A stretch of 64,000 nucleotides of DNA, from positions 372,001-436,000 of the forward strand of contig NZ_JAHEVJ010000001.1 of NCBI RefSeq assembly GCF_018599245.1, in the 5' to 3' direction. Origin of the DNA: Aliiroseovarius lamellibrachiae. Its GTDB lineage: Bacteria > Pseudomonadota > Alphaproteobacteria > Rhodobacterales > Rhodobacteraceae. Under the pieces are notes generated by a model. It was given only the letters and a program-made list of their open reading frames with translations, had not been told where the DNA came from and did no database searches. This document shows, in pieces, positions 27,289 through 36,158 of this stretch (position 1 is its first letter; each line of letters opens with the position of its first letter). The translations under genes and the position numbers were made by a program.

Positions 27289-29337
27289 ATGTTCAACAAG
27301 ATCCTGATTGCAAACCGAGGCGAGATTGCCTGCCGGGTGATCAAGACCGCTCGTAAAATGGGCATTCAGACCGTTGCGATTTATTCAGATGCGGATAAAA
27401 GCGCGCTTCATGTGAAAATGGCGGATGAGGCGGTTCACATCGGCCCGCCCCCGGCCAACCAATCTTATATTGTCATCGACAAGGTGATGGCGGCGATCAA
27501 GGAAACCGGGGCGCAGGCCGTGCATCCGGGTTATGGATTTCTGTCGGAAAACTCCAAATTCGCCACCGCGTTGGCGGATGCGGGTGTTGCGTTTGTTGGC
27601 CCGCCCGTGGGCGCGATTGAAAAGATGGGTGACAAGATCACCTCGAAGAAAATCGCCCAAGAGGCCGGCGTGTCGACCGTGCCCGGCTACATGGGGCTGA
27701 TTGAAGACGCCGAAGAGGCGGTGAAGATTTCCAACGAAGTTGGTTATCCGGTGATGATCAAAGCCTCCGCTGGCGGCGGCGGCAAAGGCATGCGGATTGC
27801 GTGGAACGATGACGAGGCCCGCGAAGGGTTTCAGTCGTCGAAAAACGAGGCTGCCAACAGCTTTGGCGATGACCGGATTTTCATTGAGAAGTTCATCACC
27901 CAACCGCGCCACATCGAAATTCAGGTGCTGTGTGACAGCCACGGCAACGGCATTTATCTGGGCGAACGGGAATGTTCGATCCAGCGTCGTCAGCAAAAAG
28001 TTGTGGAAGAGGCGCCAAGCCCGTTTTTGGACGAGAAAACCCGCAAAGCGATGGGCGAACAGGCCGTGGCCTTGGCGCAAGCTGTGGATTATGCCTCGGC
28101 CGGGACCGTGGAATTCATCGTTGATGGCGACAAGAACTTCTATTTCCTTGAGATGAACACCCGCCTGCAGGTGGAACACCCTGTAACCGAGCTGATCACC
28201 GGCGTTGACCTTGTGGAACAGATGATCCGGGTTGCGGGTGGCGAAAAGCTGTCGATCACGCAGGACGACATCAATCTGAAGGGCTGGGCGATTGAAAACC
28301 GCCTTTATGCCGAAGATCCTTACCGCGGCTTCTTGCCCTCGATCGGCCGTTTGACCGCCTATCGTCCGCCCGCTGAACAAGCCGCTGGTCCGCTTTTGGA
28401 CAACGACAAATGGCAAGGTGACGCGCCCAAAGGCAAAGGCATCGCGGTGCGCAATGACACCGGCGTTTTTGAAGGCGGCGAGATCAGCATGTATTACGAT
28501 CCGATGATCGCCAAGCTTTGCACATGGGCGCCAACCCGGGATGAGGCGATTGAGGCGATGCGCGTCGCACTTGACAGCTTTGAGGTCGAAGGCATCGGCC
28601 ACAACCTGCCGTTCTTGTCCGCTGTGATGGATCACCCGATCTTTATCAAAGGCGACATGACCACCGCCTTTATCGAAGAGCAATATCCCGATGGGTTCGA
28701 AGGCGTAGAGTTGCCCGAGGCCGACCTGCAACGGATCGCAGCCTCTGCCGCCGCCATGTATCGGGTCGCCGAAATTCGCCGCACCCGTATCTCTGGTCGG
28801 ATGGATAACCACGAACGTAAAGTCGGGAAGAAATGGGTTGTGACGCTGCAAGGTGTTGAGTTCGCAGTTAAAATCAAAGCGGACAAAAAGGGCTCAACGG
28901 TCAAATTCGAAGATGGCACCAAATTGCGCGTGGCCTCAAAATGGACCCCGGGCGACAGCTTGGCGCGTTTGGATGTGAACGGTGACCCACTGGTTCTGAA
29001 GGTCGACAAGATCACGTCGGGCTTCCGGATGCGGTCGCGTGGGGCGGATCTAAGCGTGCGTGTGCGCACCCCACGTCAGGCTGAACTGGCCCGGTTGATG
29101 CCGGAAAAAGTCGCACCCGATACATCGAAAATGCTGCTGTGCCCGATGCCGGGTCTGGTTGTGAAACTGGACGTAGAGGTGGGCGACGAAGTGCAAGAAG
29201 GCCAGGCGCTTTGCACCATCGAGGCGATGAAGATGGAAAACATCCTGCGTGCTGAGAAAAAAGGCACTGTGACCAAGATCAACGCGGGTGCAGGCGACAG
29301 CCTTGCGGTTGACGAAGTGATCATGGAGTTCGAATAA
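27289..29337 (+). CDS. pccA: Propionyl-CoA carboxylase, alpha subunit (biotin carboxylase and carrier)
   Basis: A 682-residue protein. The biotin carboxylase part (about residues 1-450) starts MFNKILIANRGEIACRVIKTA and includes the glycine-rich ATP loop KASAGGGGKGMRIAW and EMNTRLQVEHPVTE. A middle BT domain follows, then a biotinyl domain with EAMKMEN; the biotinylated lysine is residue 648. It carboxylates biotin with ATP and bicarbonate and passes it to PccB. The ATG at 27289 has AAGGGA upstream; an ATG at 27271 in frame carries that site within its coding sequence. Confidence 0.95.
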   Translation: MFNKILIANRGEIACRVIKTARKMGIQTVAIYSDADKSALHVKMADEAVHIGPPPANQSYIVIDKVMAAIKETGAQAVHPGYGFLSENSKFATALADAGVAFVGPPVGAIEKMGDKITSKKIAQEAGVSTVPGYMGLIEDAEEAVKISNEVGYPVMIKASAGGGGKGMRIAWNDDEAREGFQSSKNEAANSFGDDRIFIEKFITQPRHIEIQVLCDSHGNGIYLGERECSIQRRQQKVVEEAPSPFLDEKTRKAMGEQAVALAQAVDYASAGTVEFIVDGDKNFYFLEMNTRLQVEHPVTELITGVDLVEQMIRVAGGEKLSITQDDINLKGWAIENRLYAEDPYRGFLPSIGRLTAYRPPAEQAAGPLLDNDKWQGDAPKGKGIAVRNDTGVFEGGEISMYYDPMIAKLCTWAPTRDEAIEAMRVALDSFEVEGIGHNLPFLSAVMDHPIFIKGDMTTAFIEEQYPDGFEGVELPEADLQRIAASAAAMYRVAEIRRTRISGRMDNHERKVGKKWVVTLQGVEFAVKIKADKKGSTVKFEDGTKLRVASKWTPGDSLARLDVNGDPLVLKVDKITSGFRMRSRGADLSVRVRTPRQAELARLMPEKVAPDTSKMLLCPMPGLVVKLDVEVGDEVQEGQALCTIEAMKMENILRAEKKGTVTKINAGAGDSLAVDEVIMEFE

Positions 29338-29340
29338 ATC

Positions 29341-29871
29341 ATGACCGCATCCGCCCGGCATATCCCCAAAGGGGGCGCAGCCATCGCGCTTGCGACCCTG
29401 ATGGCGCTGGGCGGTTGTAATATGCACCGCGAAGGGGCGCTGCGGTCTGATCTGTCGGCGTGGTTCCAAATTGGCGACACGTTGGCGTTTGAAAGCCGCC
29501 GAAATTGTACCGCCGCGGTGTTTCGCGCGCGCAACAATTCTATCAGCCCGGAGCTTGCGCTAAAGGCCTCGCCGCCCGACGCGCAAGAGGTGTACCGGAG
29601 GACGGGATTGGCCGCGATCGCCGCATCTGGGGCGTCGCCGCATGACCTGACCGACGCGATGCTGCTGACCCCCGATGGGGCCTTTGGCAAACAGGCTTTG
29701 GCCGCCGCTGCATTGGTGGGCCCTTGTCTCGATACAACGCTGGCGGCGGAGTTTGGCAATGCCATGACCCGCCGTGGTGCGCTTTTGGCCTATTCGGCTG
29801 AACTTGGGGGCGTGATGGTGCTCGACCATGATGCGCGCAAATTGTTTTTCGCCGCTGGGGATCCGCTTTGA
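29341..29871 (+). CDS. Putative lipoprotein of unknown function
   Basis: A 176-residue protein with a hydrophobic signal and lipobox LGGCN (cysteine 26). The mature part starts HREGALRSDLSAWFQIGDTLAFESRRNCTAAVFRA and has a helical C-terminal half. I do not recognise a family. It begins three bases after pccA and lies 57 bp before the mutase gene, so it is probably in the same operon. No obvious Shine-Dalgarno site beyond GGAG within the end of pccA. Confidence 0.75.
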   Translation: MTASARHIPKGGAAIALATLMALGGCNMHREGALRSDLSAWFQIGDTLAFESRRNCTAAVFRARNNSISPELALKASPPDAQEVYRRTGLAAIAASGASPHDLTDAMLLTPDGAFGKQALAAAALVGPCLDTTLAAEFGNAMTRRGALLAYSAELGGVMVLDHDARKLFFAAGDPL

Positions 29872-29928
29872 TCCCCTTGAACGGCACAAGATAGGCCCGG
29901 ACCTGCGGGCATAAGAAAGGATGACGCC

Positions 29929-32052
29929 ATGAGCGACACAGCCAATTGGAAAGACCTCGCCGAGAAAGAACTGCGTGGTCGCCCGCTTGAGGATCTGACC
30001 TGGCAAACGCTGGAAGGCATTGATGTGAAACCGCTTTATACGGCGGAGGACACCAAGGACCTTGCGCATATGGACGGCATCCCCGGTGTTGGCCCCTTCA
30101 CGCGCGGTGTGAAAGCGACCATGTATGCGGGGCGTCCCTGGACCATTCGCCAATATGCGGGCTTCTCCACCGCCGAGGAAAGCAACGCCTTTTACCGGCG
30201 CAATCTGGCCGCCGGTCAGCAGGGTGTTTCAGTGGCGTTCGACCTTGCGACCCACCGCGGATATGACAGCGATCACCCTCGGGTGGTCGGCGACGTGGGC
30301 AAGGCTGGCGTTGCGATCGATTCCGTTGAGGATATGAAAATCCTCTTTGATGGTATCCCGCTGGATAAGGTTTCTGTGTCGATGACGATGAACGGCGCGG
30401 TGATCCCGATCCTCGCGAATTACATCGTTGCAGGCCAAGAACAGGGCCACGATAAATCGCTGCTGGCAGGCACCATTCAGAACGACATTCTGAAAGAATT
30501 CATGGTGCGCAACACCTATATTTACCCGCCAGAACCCTCGATGCGGATCATTTCTGACATCATCGAATACACGTCCAATGAGATGCCGAAATTCAACTCG
30601 ATTTCGATCTCTGGCTATCACATGCAAGAGGCCGGTGCGAACCTTGTGCAAGAACTGGCCTACACGCTGGCGGATGGGCGCGAATATGTGCGTGCGGCGA
30701 CCCAAGCGGGCATGGATGTGGATAAATTCGCAGGCCGCCTGTCGTTCTTTTTCGCCATCGGCATGAATTTCTTCATGGAATCGGCGAAACTGCGCGCGGC
30801 CCGTACCCTGTGGCACCGGGTGATGACCGAATTTGGTGCAAAATCCGAACGCTCAAAAATGCTGCGCACCCACTGCCAGACCTCTGGCGTGAGCTTGCAG
30901 GAACAAGACCCCTATAACAACGTGATCCGCACCGCGTATGAGGCGATGTCGGCCGCTTTGGGCGGCACCCAATCGCTGCACACCAACGCGCTGGACGAAG
31001 CCATCGCTTTGCCCACCGACTTCTCAGCCCGGATTGCGCGCAACACGCAAATTATCCTGCAAGAAGAAACTGGTATCACCAATGTGGTCGACCCGCTGGC
31101 AGGCTCTTATTACGTTGAAAGCCTGACCGATGAGCTGATCAACAAGGCTTGGGCGTTGATGGAAGAGGTCGAAGAAATGGGCGGGATGACCAAGGCGGTC
31201 GCCTCGGGAATGCCCAAACTGCGCATTGAAGAATCCGCCGCCAAACGTCAGGCCAACATCGACAAAGGCGACGAAGTTATCGTTGGTGTGAACAAATATA
31301 AGCTCGCCAAAGAAGACGATATCGAAATTCTCGATGTGGACAATATGGCCGTGCGTGACAGCCAAATTGCCCGTTTGAATGAGATCCGTTCCACCCGCGA
31401 CGAGGCCGCCTGTCAGGCCGCGTTGTCCGAACTTACCCGTCGCGCAAAAGAGGGCGGAAACCTTCTTGAAGGCGCCGTGGAAGCGGCGCGTGCGCGCGCA
31501 ACAGTCGGAGAGATCAGCATGGCTATGGAAAACGAATTTGGCCGTCACCGCGCCGAAGTGAAAACCCTCGCGGGCGTTTACGGTGCGGCCTATGAAGGCG
31601 ACGAAGGGTTTGCGAAAATCCAGAAATCGGTGGAAGAGTTTGCCGAGGCCGAAGGTCGTCGCCCGCGGATGTTGGTGGTGAAAATGGGCCAGGACGGTCA
31701 TGACCGGGGCGCCAAAGTCATCGCCACCGCGTTCGCCGATATTGGGTTTGACGTGGACGTGGGGCCGCTCTTTCAAACCCCGGATGAGGCCGCACAAGAC
31801 GCCATCGACAATGACGTGCACATCGTCGGGATCTCGTCGCAGGCCGCTGGTCACAAGACGTTGGCCCCGCAATTGGTCCAAGCTTTGAAAGAGCAGGGTG
31901 CCGAAGAGATCATCGTGATCTGTGGCGGTGTGATCCCGCAACAGGACTACCAATATCTCTATGATAACGGTGTGAAAGCGATCTTTGGTCCGGGCACAAA
32001 TATTCCCGAAGCGGCCGAAGAAGTGCTGAAACTGGTGCGCGCGCGCGGTTAA
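29929..32052 (+). CDS. mcm: Methylmalonyl-CoA mutase
   Basis: A 707-residue single-chain B12-dependent mutase. The substrate barrel has [21 protein letters not shown] and [19 protein letters not shown]. The C-terminal cobalamin domain carries [20 protein letters not shown], with the D-x-H-x-x-G ligand histidine, and later GGVIPQQD. It converts (R)-methylmalonyl-CoA to succinyl-CoA, completing propionyl-CoA assimilation after PccAB and an epimerase not seen here. AAGGATG precedes the ATG. Confidence 0.95.
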   Translation: MSDTANWKDLAEKELRGRPLEDLTWQTLEGIDVKPLYTAEDTKDLAHMDGIPGVGPFTRGVKATMYAGRPWTIRQYAGFSTAEESNAFYRRNLAAGQQGVSVAFDLATHRGYDSDHPRVVGDVGKAGVAIDSVEDMKILFDGIPLDKVSVSMTMNGAVIPILANYIVAGQEQGHDKSLLAGTIQNDILKEFMVRNTYIYPPEPSMRIISDIIEYTSNEMPKFNSISISGYHMQEAGANLVQELAYTLADGREYVRAATQAGMDVDKFAGRLSFFFAIGMNFFMESAKLRAARTLWHRVMTEFGAKSERSKMLRTHCQTSGVSLQEQDPYNNVIRTAYEAMSAALGGTQSLHTNALDEAIALPTDFSARIARNTQIILQEETGITNVVDPLAGSYYVESLTDELINKAWALMEEVEEMGGMTKAVASGMPKLRIEESAAKRQANIDKGDEVIVGVNKYKLAKEDDIEILDVDNMAVRDSQIARLNEIRSTRDEAACQAALSELTRRAKEGGNLLEGAVEAARARATVGEISMAMENEFGRHRAEVKTLAGVYGAAYEGDEGFAKIQKSVEEFAEAEGRRPRMLVVKMGQDGHDRGAKVIATAFADIGFDVDVGPLFQTPDEAAQDAIDNDVHIVGISSQAAGHKTLAPQLVQALKEQGAEEIIVICGGVIPQQDYQYLYDNGVKAIFGPGTNIPEAAEEVLKLVRARG

Positions 32053-32091
32053 ACGGCCCCACGCGACCAACGGTACAATAAAGCACTTGAA

Positions 32092-32113
32092 GCTGGCGGG
32101 AATTGCCGCCAGC
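32092..32113 (+). terminator. Hairpin between mcm and the VOC gene
   Basis: A perfect 8-bp stem GCTGGCGG/CCGCCAGC with a six-base loop, followed by CTCTTCC and no real T-run. It may be a weak terminator or an mRNA end-protecting stem. Confidence 0.6.
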
Positions 32114-32140
32114 CTCTTCCCAGACCAAAGGAGCATGTCC

Positions 32141-32767
32141 ATGGCGCTGGGAACAATTGATCATCTTGTGGTGTCCGCCGCGACCCTTGCAGAAGGGGTG
32201 GCCCATGTGGAAACCACGCTTGGGGTGAGCATGTCTGGCCGTGCGCAGGCCGGCGGCGAACACCCTTTGATGGGCACCCATAACCGGTTGTTATCCTTGG
32301 GCCCTGACACCTATCTGGAGGTGATTTCGATCAATCCAGACGCGCCGCAGCCCCCGCATCCCCGATGGTTTGATCTCGACTATTTTACGGGCGACGCGCG
32401 CCTGACCAATTGGGTGGTGCGCGTGCCGGATTTAGGTGTGGCACTGACCCGGTCACCGGATGGCACGGGTGATGTTCATGACCTGACCCGCGGCGCGTAC
32501 CGTTGGAAAATGGCCATTCCCAGCGATGGGCGTTTGCCATTTTCCGCCTATGCGCCGGGGCTGTTAAGCTGGCAAGGGGCGGATCCTGCATCGGCGCTAC
32601 TGGATCAGGGAATTCGACTGACCGGCTTGGAAATCACCCATCCAGAGGCAGAGGGCCTGTCGGTGGCGCTTGCCCCACTGGTCGTCGATCCGCGCCTGTC
32701 GGTGCAAGTGGGGCAACCGGGGGTTTGCGCCACATTTGAAACACCGGGCGGCATGGTGCAGCTGTGA
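32141..32767 (+). CDS. VOC-family (glyoxalase-like) protein
   Basis: A 208-residue protein of the glyoxalase-like PF13468 type. It begins ALGTIDHLVVSAATLAEGVAHVE and shows GTHNRLLSLGPDTYLEVISIN, the strand carrying the metal glutamate. Methylmalonyl-CoA epimerases are also VOC proteins, but this sequence looks like the longer glyoxalase-like group, so I do not call it an epimerase. I chose the ATG at 32141, seven bases after AAAGGAG; the ATG at 32135 is too close. It overlaps the GNAT gene by four bases. Confidence 0.82.
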   Translation: MALGTIDHLVVSAATLAEGVAHVETTLGVSMSGRAQAGGEHPLMGTHNRLLSLGPDTYLEVISINPDAPQPPHPRWFDLDYFTGDARLTNWVVRVPDLGVALTRSPDGTGDVHDLTRGAYRWKMAIPSDGRLPFSAYAPGLLSWQGADPASALLDQGIRLTGLEITHPEAEGLSVALAPLVVDPRLSVQVGQPGVCATFETPGGMVQL

Positions 32768-33237
32768 TCCGTGCCGCCACACCCGCTGACACCGCGGCAA
32801 TCCAATCGCTTTGGAACCTTGCCATCCGCGAGACGTTAATCACCTTTAACGCGGTCGAAAAATCCCTGTCCGAAGTCGCCCAAGCCGTCAGCGCCTATGA
32901 CGCGTTTTTTGTGGCGGAAGGCGATGGGCAGGTGCTGGGATTTGCGGGCTACGGCGATTTTCGCGCGGGCATCGGCTATGCCCACACCAAAGAACACACC
33001 ATCATGTTGGCACCAGAGGCGCGTGGCAAAGGGCTTGGGCGGGCCTTGATGCAGGCGGTCGAAGATCACGCGCGAGCCCAAAAGGTCCATTCGATGATTG
33101 CTGGCGTGTCCGGCTCCAACCCGATGGGCGAGCCGTTTCATACGGCGATCGGTTACGTCAAAGTTGGCATGCTGCCCCAAGCCGGTCGCAAATTTGATCA
33201 GTGGCACGATCTTGTGTTGATGCAGAAACTCTTGTGA
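32764..33237 (+). CDS. GNAT-family N-acetyltransferase, phosphinothricin acetyltransferase-like
   Basis: A 157-residue GNAT protein. IRAATPADTAAIQSLWNLAI opens the fold and the acetyl-CoA loop is LAPEARGKGLGRALMQAVED. HTAIGYVKVGMLPQAGRKFDQWHDLVLMQ is the signature of the PAT/BAR subgroup, which acetylates phosphinothricin-like or methionine derivatives. It uses a GTG start overlapping the VOC stop (GTGA). Confidence 0.87.
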   Translation: MIRAATPADTAAIQSLWNLAIRETLITFNAVEKSLSEVAQAVSAYDAFFVAEGDGQVLGFAGYGDFRAGIGYAHTKEHTIMLAPEARGKGLGRALMQAVEDHARAQKVHSMIAGVSGSNPMGEPFHTAIGYVKVGMLPQAGRKFDQWHDLVLMQKLL

Positions 33238-33268
33238 CAGCGCCATTTATCTGCGTTAACAATGCCTC

Positions 33269-33961
33269 ATGTCAATCTGGACCCGCATATCAGACGCGCT
33301 TGCCGCACTTGCCAAAGGTGAAAGCCTGTCGGATGTTTTCGCAAATTTGCGCACGCCGCCGGAACGGTCCGCTGGGTTTGCCATTGCCGTGATTGCGCTG
33401 GGTGCCAAGATGGCCAAGGCCGACGGGTTGGTCACGCGCGATGAGGTTTCCGCCTTTCGCGAAGTGTTCACCATTCCGCAGGATGAAGAAAAACAAGCCG
33501 CCCGCGTCTTTAACCTCGCGCGGACCGATGTTGCCGGGTTTGAGCTTTATGCCAAACGTATTGCCGACATGTTTGGCCCCGACGATCCCGCCCTATGTGA
33601 TTTGATGGAGGGGCTTTTCTTTATTGCCCTGGCCGACGGCGAATACCATCCCAACGAAAATGAGTTCCTTGAACATGTTGCAGGTATTTTCGGCATGCCG
33701 GATGAGCAGTTTTTTGCCCTGCGCGCGCGGTTTGTCCAAGACGCTGACCCATGCCCCTATCAGGTGCTGGGGGCCAAGCCAGACATGGACATGGGTGAGA
33801 TCCGAAAACTTTGGCGGCAAGAAGTGCGCAACAGCCACCCCGACCGGATGATCGCCCGCGGCGTGCCGGAAGAGGCGATTAAACTGGCCGAAAAACGCCT
33901 GATCGCGGTCAATCGCGCGTGGGAAGAGATCAACGCGCACCACCCCAAAGCGAACCCCTGA
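33269..33961 (+). CDS. TerB-DnaJ (DjlA-like) co-chaperone
   Basis: A 230-residue protein with an N-terminal TerB domain (about residues 35-150: KMAKADGLVTRDEVSAFREVF, later LADGEYHPNENEFLEHVAGIFG, each a D-G acidic motif) and a C-terminal J-domain with the HPD tripeptide in VRNSHPDRMIARG. It would recruit DnaK, with TerB perhaps sensing metal or stress. No membrane segment, unlike classic DjlA. The stop overlaps the next ATG. Confidence 0.86.
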   Translation: MSIWTRISDALAALAKGESLSDVFANLRTPPERSAGFAIAVIALGAKMAKADGLVTRDEVSAFREVFTIPQDEEKQAARVFNLARTDVAGFELYAKRIADMFGPDDPALCDLMEGLFFIALADGEYHPNENEFLEHVAGIFGMPDEQFFALRARFVQDADPCPYQVLGAKPDMDMGEIRKLWRQEVRNSHPDRMIARGVPEEAIKLAEKRLIAVNRAWEEINAHHPKANP

Positions 33962-34977
33962 TGCGGATTGCCACCTATAACGTCGAATGGTTCAACACGC
34001 TCTTTGACGACGACGGACAGGTTTTGGCAGATGACGAATTGGCCCGCCGGCGCGGGGTCAGCCGTAAGGCGCAGTTGAAGGCCGTGGGCGTTGTGTTCAA
34101 GGTGCTGGATGCGGATGCGGTGATGGTGGTGGAAGCGCCAGACCAAAACCGCAAACGATCAACCGTGAAGGCGCTGGAAACATTTGCGCGGATCTTTAAA
34201 CTGCGCGCCAATAAGGCGCTGATTGGTTTTGCAAATGACACCCAACAGGAAATTGCGCTGCTTTATGATCCCACAAAAATCAGCGCGCAACATGACCCGA
34301 TTGGCAGGGTTGATCCCGGACCAGCCCCGCGATTTGACGCCAGTTTCAGCCTTGATCTGGATACCGATGCCAGCCCCGAGGATGTGGTGTTCTCGAAACC
34401 CCCGCTTGAGGTGGCGCTGACGGTAAAAGCCACGGGCAAACAGCTGCGGTTGATTGGGGTGCATGTGAAATCAAAAGCCCCGCATGGGGCGCGCAACGCC
34501 AAAGAGGCCACGCGAATTTCGATTGAGAATCGCCGCAAGCAAATGGCGCAATGTATCTGGATCAGGAAGCGGGTCGATCATCACCTAAAGGCGCAGGATC
34601 CACTGATTGTGCTGGGGGATTTCAACGATGGTCCGGGGCTGGATGAATACGAAAAGCTGTTTGGCCGCTCTGGGGTTGAGATTGTGATGGGTGAGGGCGA
34701 TGTCCCTTGCATGTTTGACCCGCACGCTCGCATGGCATTGTCGCGGCGCATGGGCGCGCAACCCAGCACCTCACGCTTTTATATTCCGCGTGAAAAGCGG
34801 TATTTGCAGGCGCTTTTGGACTATATCATGGTGTCGCCCGACCTTAGGGATCGTGGCCCAAAATGGCGGATATGGCACCCATTTGATGACCCGGAATGCT
34901 ACCGGTCGGATGCGTTACGCGACGCCTTATTGGCGGCCTCAGATCATTTCCCGGTCACCTTGGATATTGATCTTTAG
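33961..34977 (+). CDS. Endonuclease/exonuclease/phosphatase family protein
   Basis: A 338-residue EEP-superfamily protein. RIATYNVEWFNTLFDDD opens the fold with the catalytic Asn and Glu; IVLGDFNDGPG near residue 220 holds the metal aspartate and asparagine; and AASDHFPVTLDIDL ends it with the Asp-His pair. The substrate could be DNA, RNA or a phosphoester. The ATG at 33961 shares a base with the TerB-DnaJ stop. Confidence 0.86.
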   Translation: MRIATYNVEWFNTLFDDDGQVLADDELARRRGVSRKAQLKAVGVVFKVLDADAVMVVEAPDQNRKRSTVKALETFARIFKLRANKALIGFANDTQQEIALLYDPTKISAQHDPIGRVDPGPAPRFDASFSLDLDTDASPEDVVFSKPPLEVALTVKATGKQLRLIGVHVKSKAPHGARNAKEATRISIENRRKQMAQCIWIRKRVDHHLKAQDPLIVLGDFNDGPGLDEYEKLFGRSGVEIVMGEGDVPCMFDPHARMALSRRMGAQPSTSRFYIPREKRYLQALLDYIMVSPDLRDRGPKWRIWHPFDDPECYRSDALRDALLAASDHFPVTLDIDL

Positions 34978-35033
34978 CGGGCAACCTTCGTAAGACGGTT
35001 GGAATTTCGCGCGCTGCTCCCCATATTTGTCTC

Positions 35034-35360
35034 ATGAAACAAATTGCAAAATACACCGTTTTGGTTGTGGGTCTGGCGCTTGGAATGAGCGCACCAACCT
35101 TTGCTGAGGACGGAAAAGACGAGCTGAAAGAGGGCGCGGATTTGATGTCACGCGGCTTTCAATTGCTGCTGGATGGCTTGACCACGGAAATGGCCCCAAT
35201 CGCCGAAGAATTGGCGGAAGGCTGGCAAGATCTGCTGCGTGAGATGGAAGATATGACCGCCTATTACCCGCCAGAAACCCTGCCCAATGGGGACATTATC
35301 ATCCGCCGGAAAGACCCGGTGCCGCCAGATCAGGAGGTGCCGGGCGAAACGGAACTTTAA
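35034..35360 (+). CDS. Small exported protein of unknown function
   Basis: A 108-residue protein with signal peptide YTVLVVGLALGMSAPTFAE. The mature part is an acidic amphipathic helix (ELKEGADLMSRGFQLLLDGL), then MEDMTAYYPPETLPNGDIIIRRK and a proline-rich tail. Similar proteins recur in Rhodobacteraceae without a known role. No clear Shine-Dalgarno site is visible before the ATG. Confidence 0.75.
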   Translation: MKQIAKYTVLVVGLALGMSAPTFAEDGKDELKEGADLMSRGFQLLLDGLTTEMAPIAEELAEGWQDLLREMEDMTAYYPPETLPNGDIIIRRKDPVPPDQEVPGETEL

Positions 35361-35378
35361 CCGCGCCGCCCGGAGATA

Positions 35379-35810
35379 TCATACCGCCAACGCCCCGTGA
35401 CCCATTGCCATAATGCTGGCCGGGCGCTGCGTCAGGCGTGCCGGAACGGGTGGGACATCACCACGATTTAGCGGCCCCTGATGGGTTTGTGCATAATCGA
35501 CAAGGGCCGGGATATCGGCATCTTTTTCAATGTCCCCAAACAGATAGGTCTCATCTTTGGTGCCATGATAGGCCAACAAACAGCCCCGGTCACAGCCGGT
35601 CAATTCTGCATATCCCGAGATCTCAAAATCCGGGGCCAAGCTGCTGCCCGCCGCTTCGATTGATTTCTGTAGCCGCGCCATCAGCGCAAACCCCTCCTGA
35701 CAGGCGGTGCCTTTATGGGGGCAAATGGTGCATAAAACCATCTGCTGCGATGAGTGGTCGCCCGGCTGGGGGGGCCGATGTGATGTTTCTTTTGTCTGGG
35801 TCCGGTTCAT
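35379..35810 (-). CDS. DUF1636 metal-binding protein under a cobalamin riboswitch
   Basis: A 143-residue cysteine-rich protein with a thioredoxin-like ferredoxin look: VLCTICPHKGTAC near the N-terminus and ELTGCDRGCLLAYHG in the middle, four cysteines suited to an Fe-S or metal site. DUF1636 proteins are often found with cobalamin genes. The start at 35810 (MNRTQTK) follows GGAGGG at a four-base spacing; the 53-residue upstream extension is a translation of the riboswitch and is rejected. It is the only gene downstream of the riboswitch. Confidence 0.85.
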   Translation of the reverse strand: MNRTQTKETSHRPPQPGDHSSQQMVLCTICPHKGTACQEGFALMARLQKSIEAAGSSLAPDFEISGYAELTGCDRGCLLAYHGTKDETYLFGDIEKDADIPALVDYAQTHQGPLNRGDVPPVPARLTQRPASIMAMGHGALAV

Positions 35811-35906
35811 AACGCCCTCCGCGCGTAGGTGCGGGGAAGGGGCGGGAAAGGGCGGCGCTGCCGTCACATTCTCCGTCCGGGGCACCCCGCCCGGGTTGAG
35901 TTTATA

Positions 35907-36120
35907 GGCAATGGCAGGTCTCCTGACTTGCGGGTCGATGCGGTTCTGATCCTTCCCGGGTGTCTGCATATGCAGGTGCCCCAGTGGATATTCAGAAATA
36001 CTCGCCGCTTACAGTTGCGGGGGCAGTTGTGGACTTGGCCTTGATCATCCGGTTGTGCCGGATGGGCTGGCCGCACCACATTCCCTTTTCACCCGAGCGC
36101 ACCCGGGAACCATTTCACCC
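35907..36120 (-). ncRNA. Cobalamin (adenosylcobalamin) riboswitch
   Basis: Reading the minus strand, the aptamer has GGGTGAAATGGTTCCCGGG, GGGAATGTGGTGC, the core CAACTGCCCCCGCAACTGTA followed by AGCGG, and the B12 box AAGTCAGGAGACCTGCC near the 3' end. These are the conserved elements of the class. The 96 bases between it and the DUF1636 start hold a GC-rich hairpin (CCCGGGCGGGG region) and the Shine-Dalgarno site, a plausible expression platform. Cobalamin binding normally lowers expression. Confidence 0.93.
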
Positions 36121-36158
36121 CAATCGGTGACGGATCAAACTGAGTCTGTCAATTGCAA

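Noticed and set aside
27385-28851. A 488-codon open frame on the minus strand
   Set aside because: It lies wholly inside pccA, is rich in His, Arg and Phe as antisense frames of GC-rich genes are, and has no family features.
31024-32142. A 372-codon minus-strand frame
   Set aside because: It is opposite the methylmalonyl-CoA mutase gene and shows no domain.
32141-32767. Methylmalonyl-CoA epimerase
   Set aside because: The gene is next to the mutase and is a VOC protein, but its sequence and length fit the glyoxalase-like group better than the short epimerases.
35811-35969. An N-terminal extension of the DUF1636 protein
   Set aside because: These codons translate the cobalamin riboswitch and its downstream hairpin; the real start has GGAGGG beside it.
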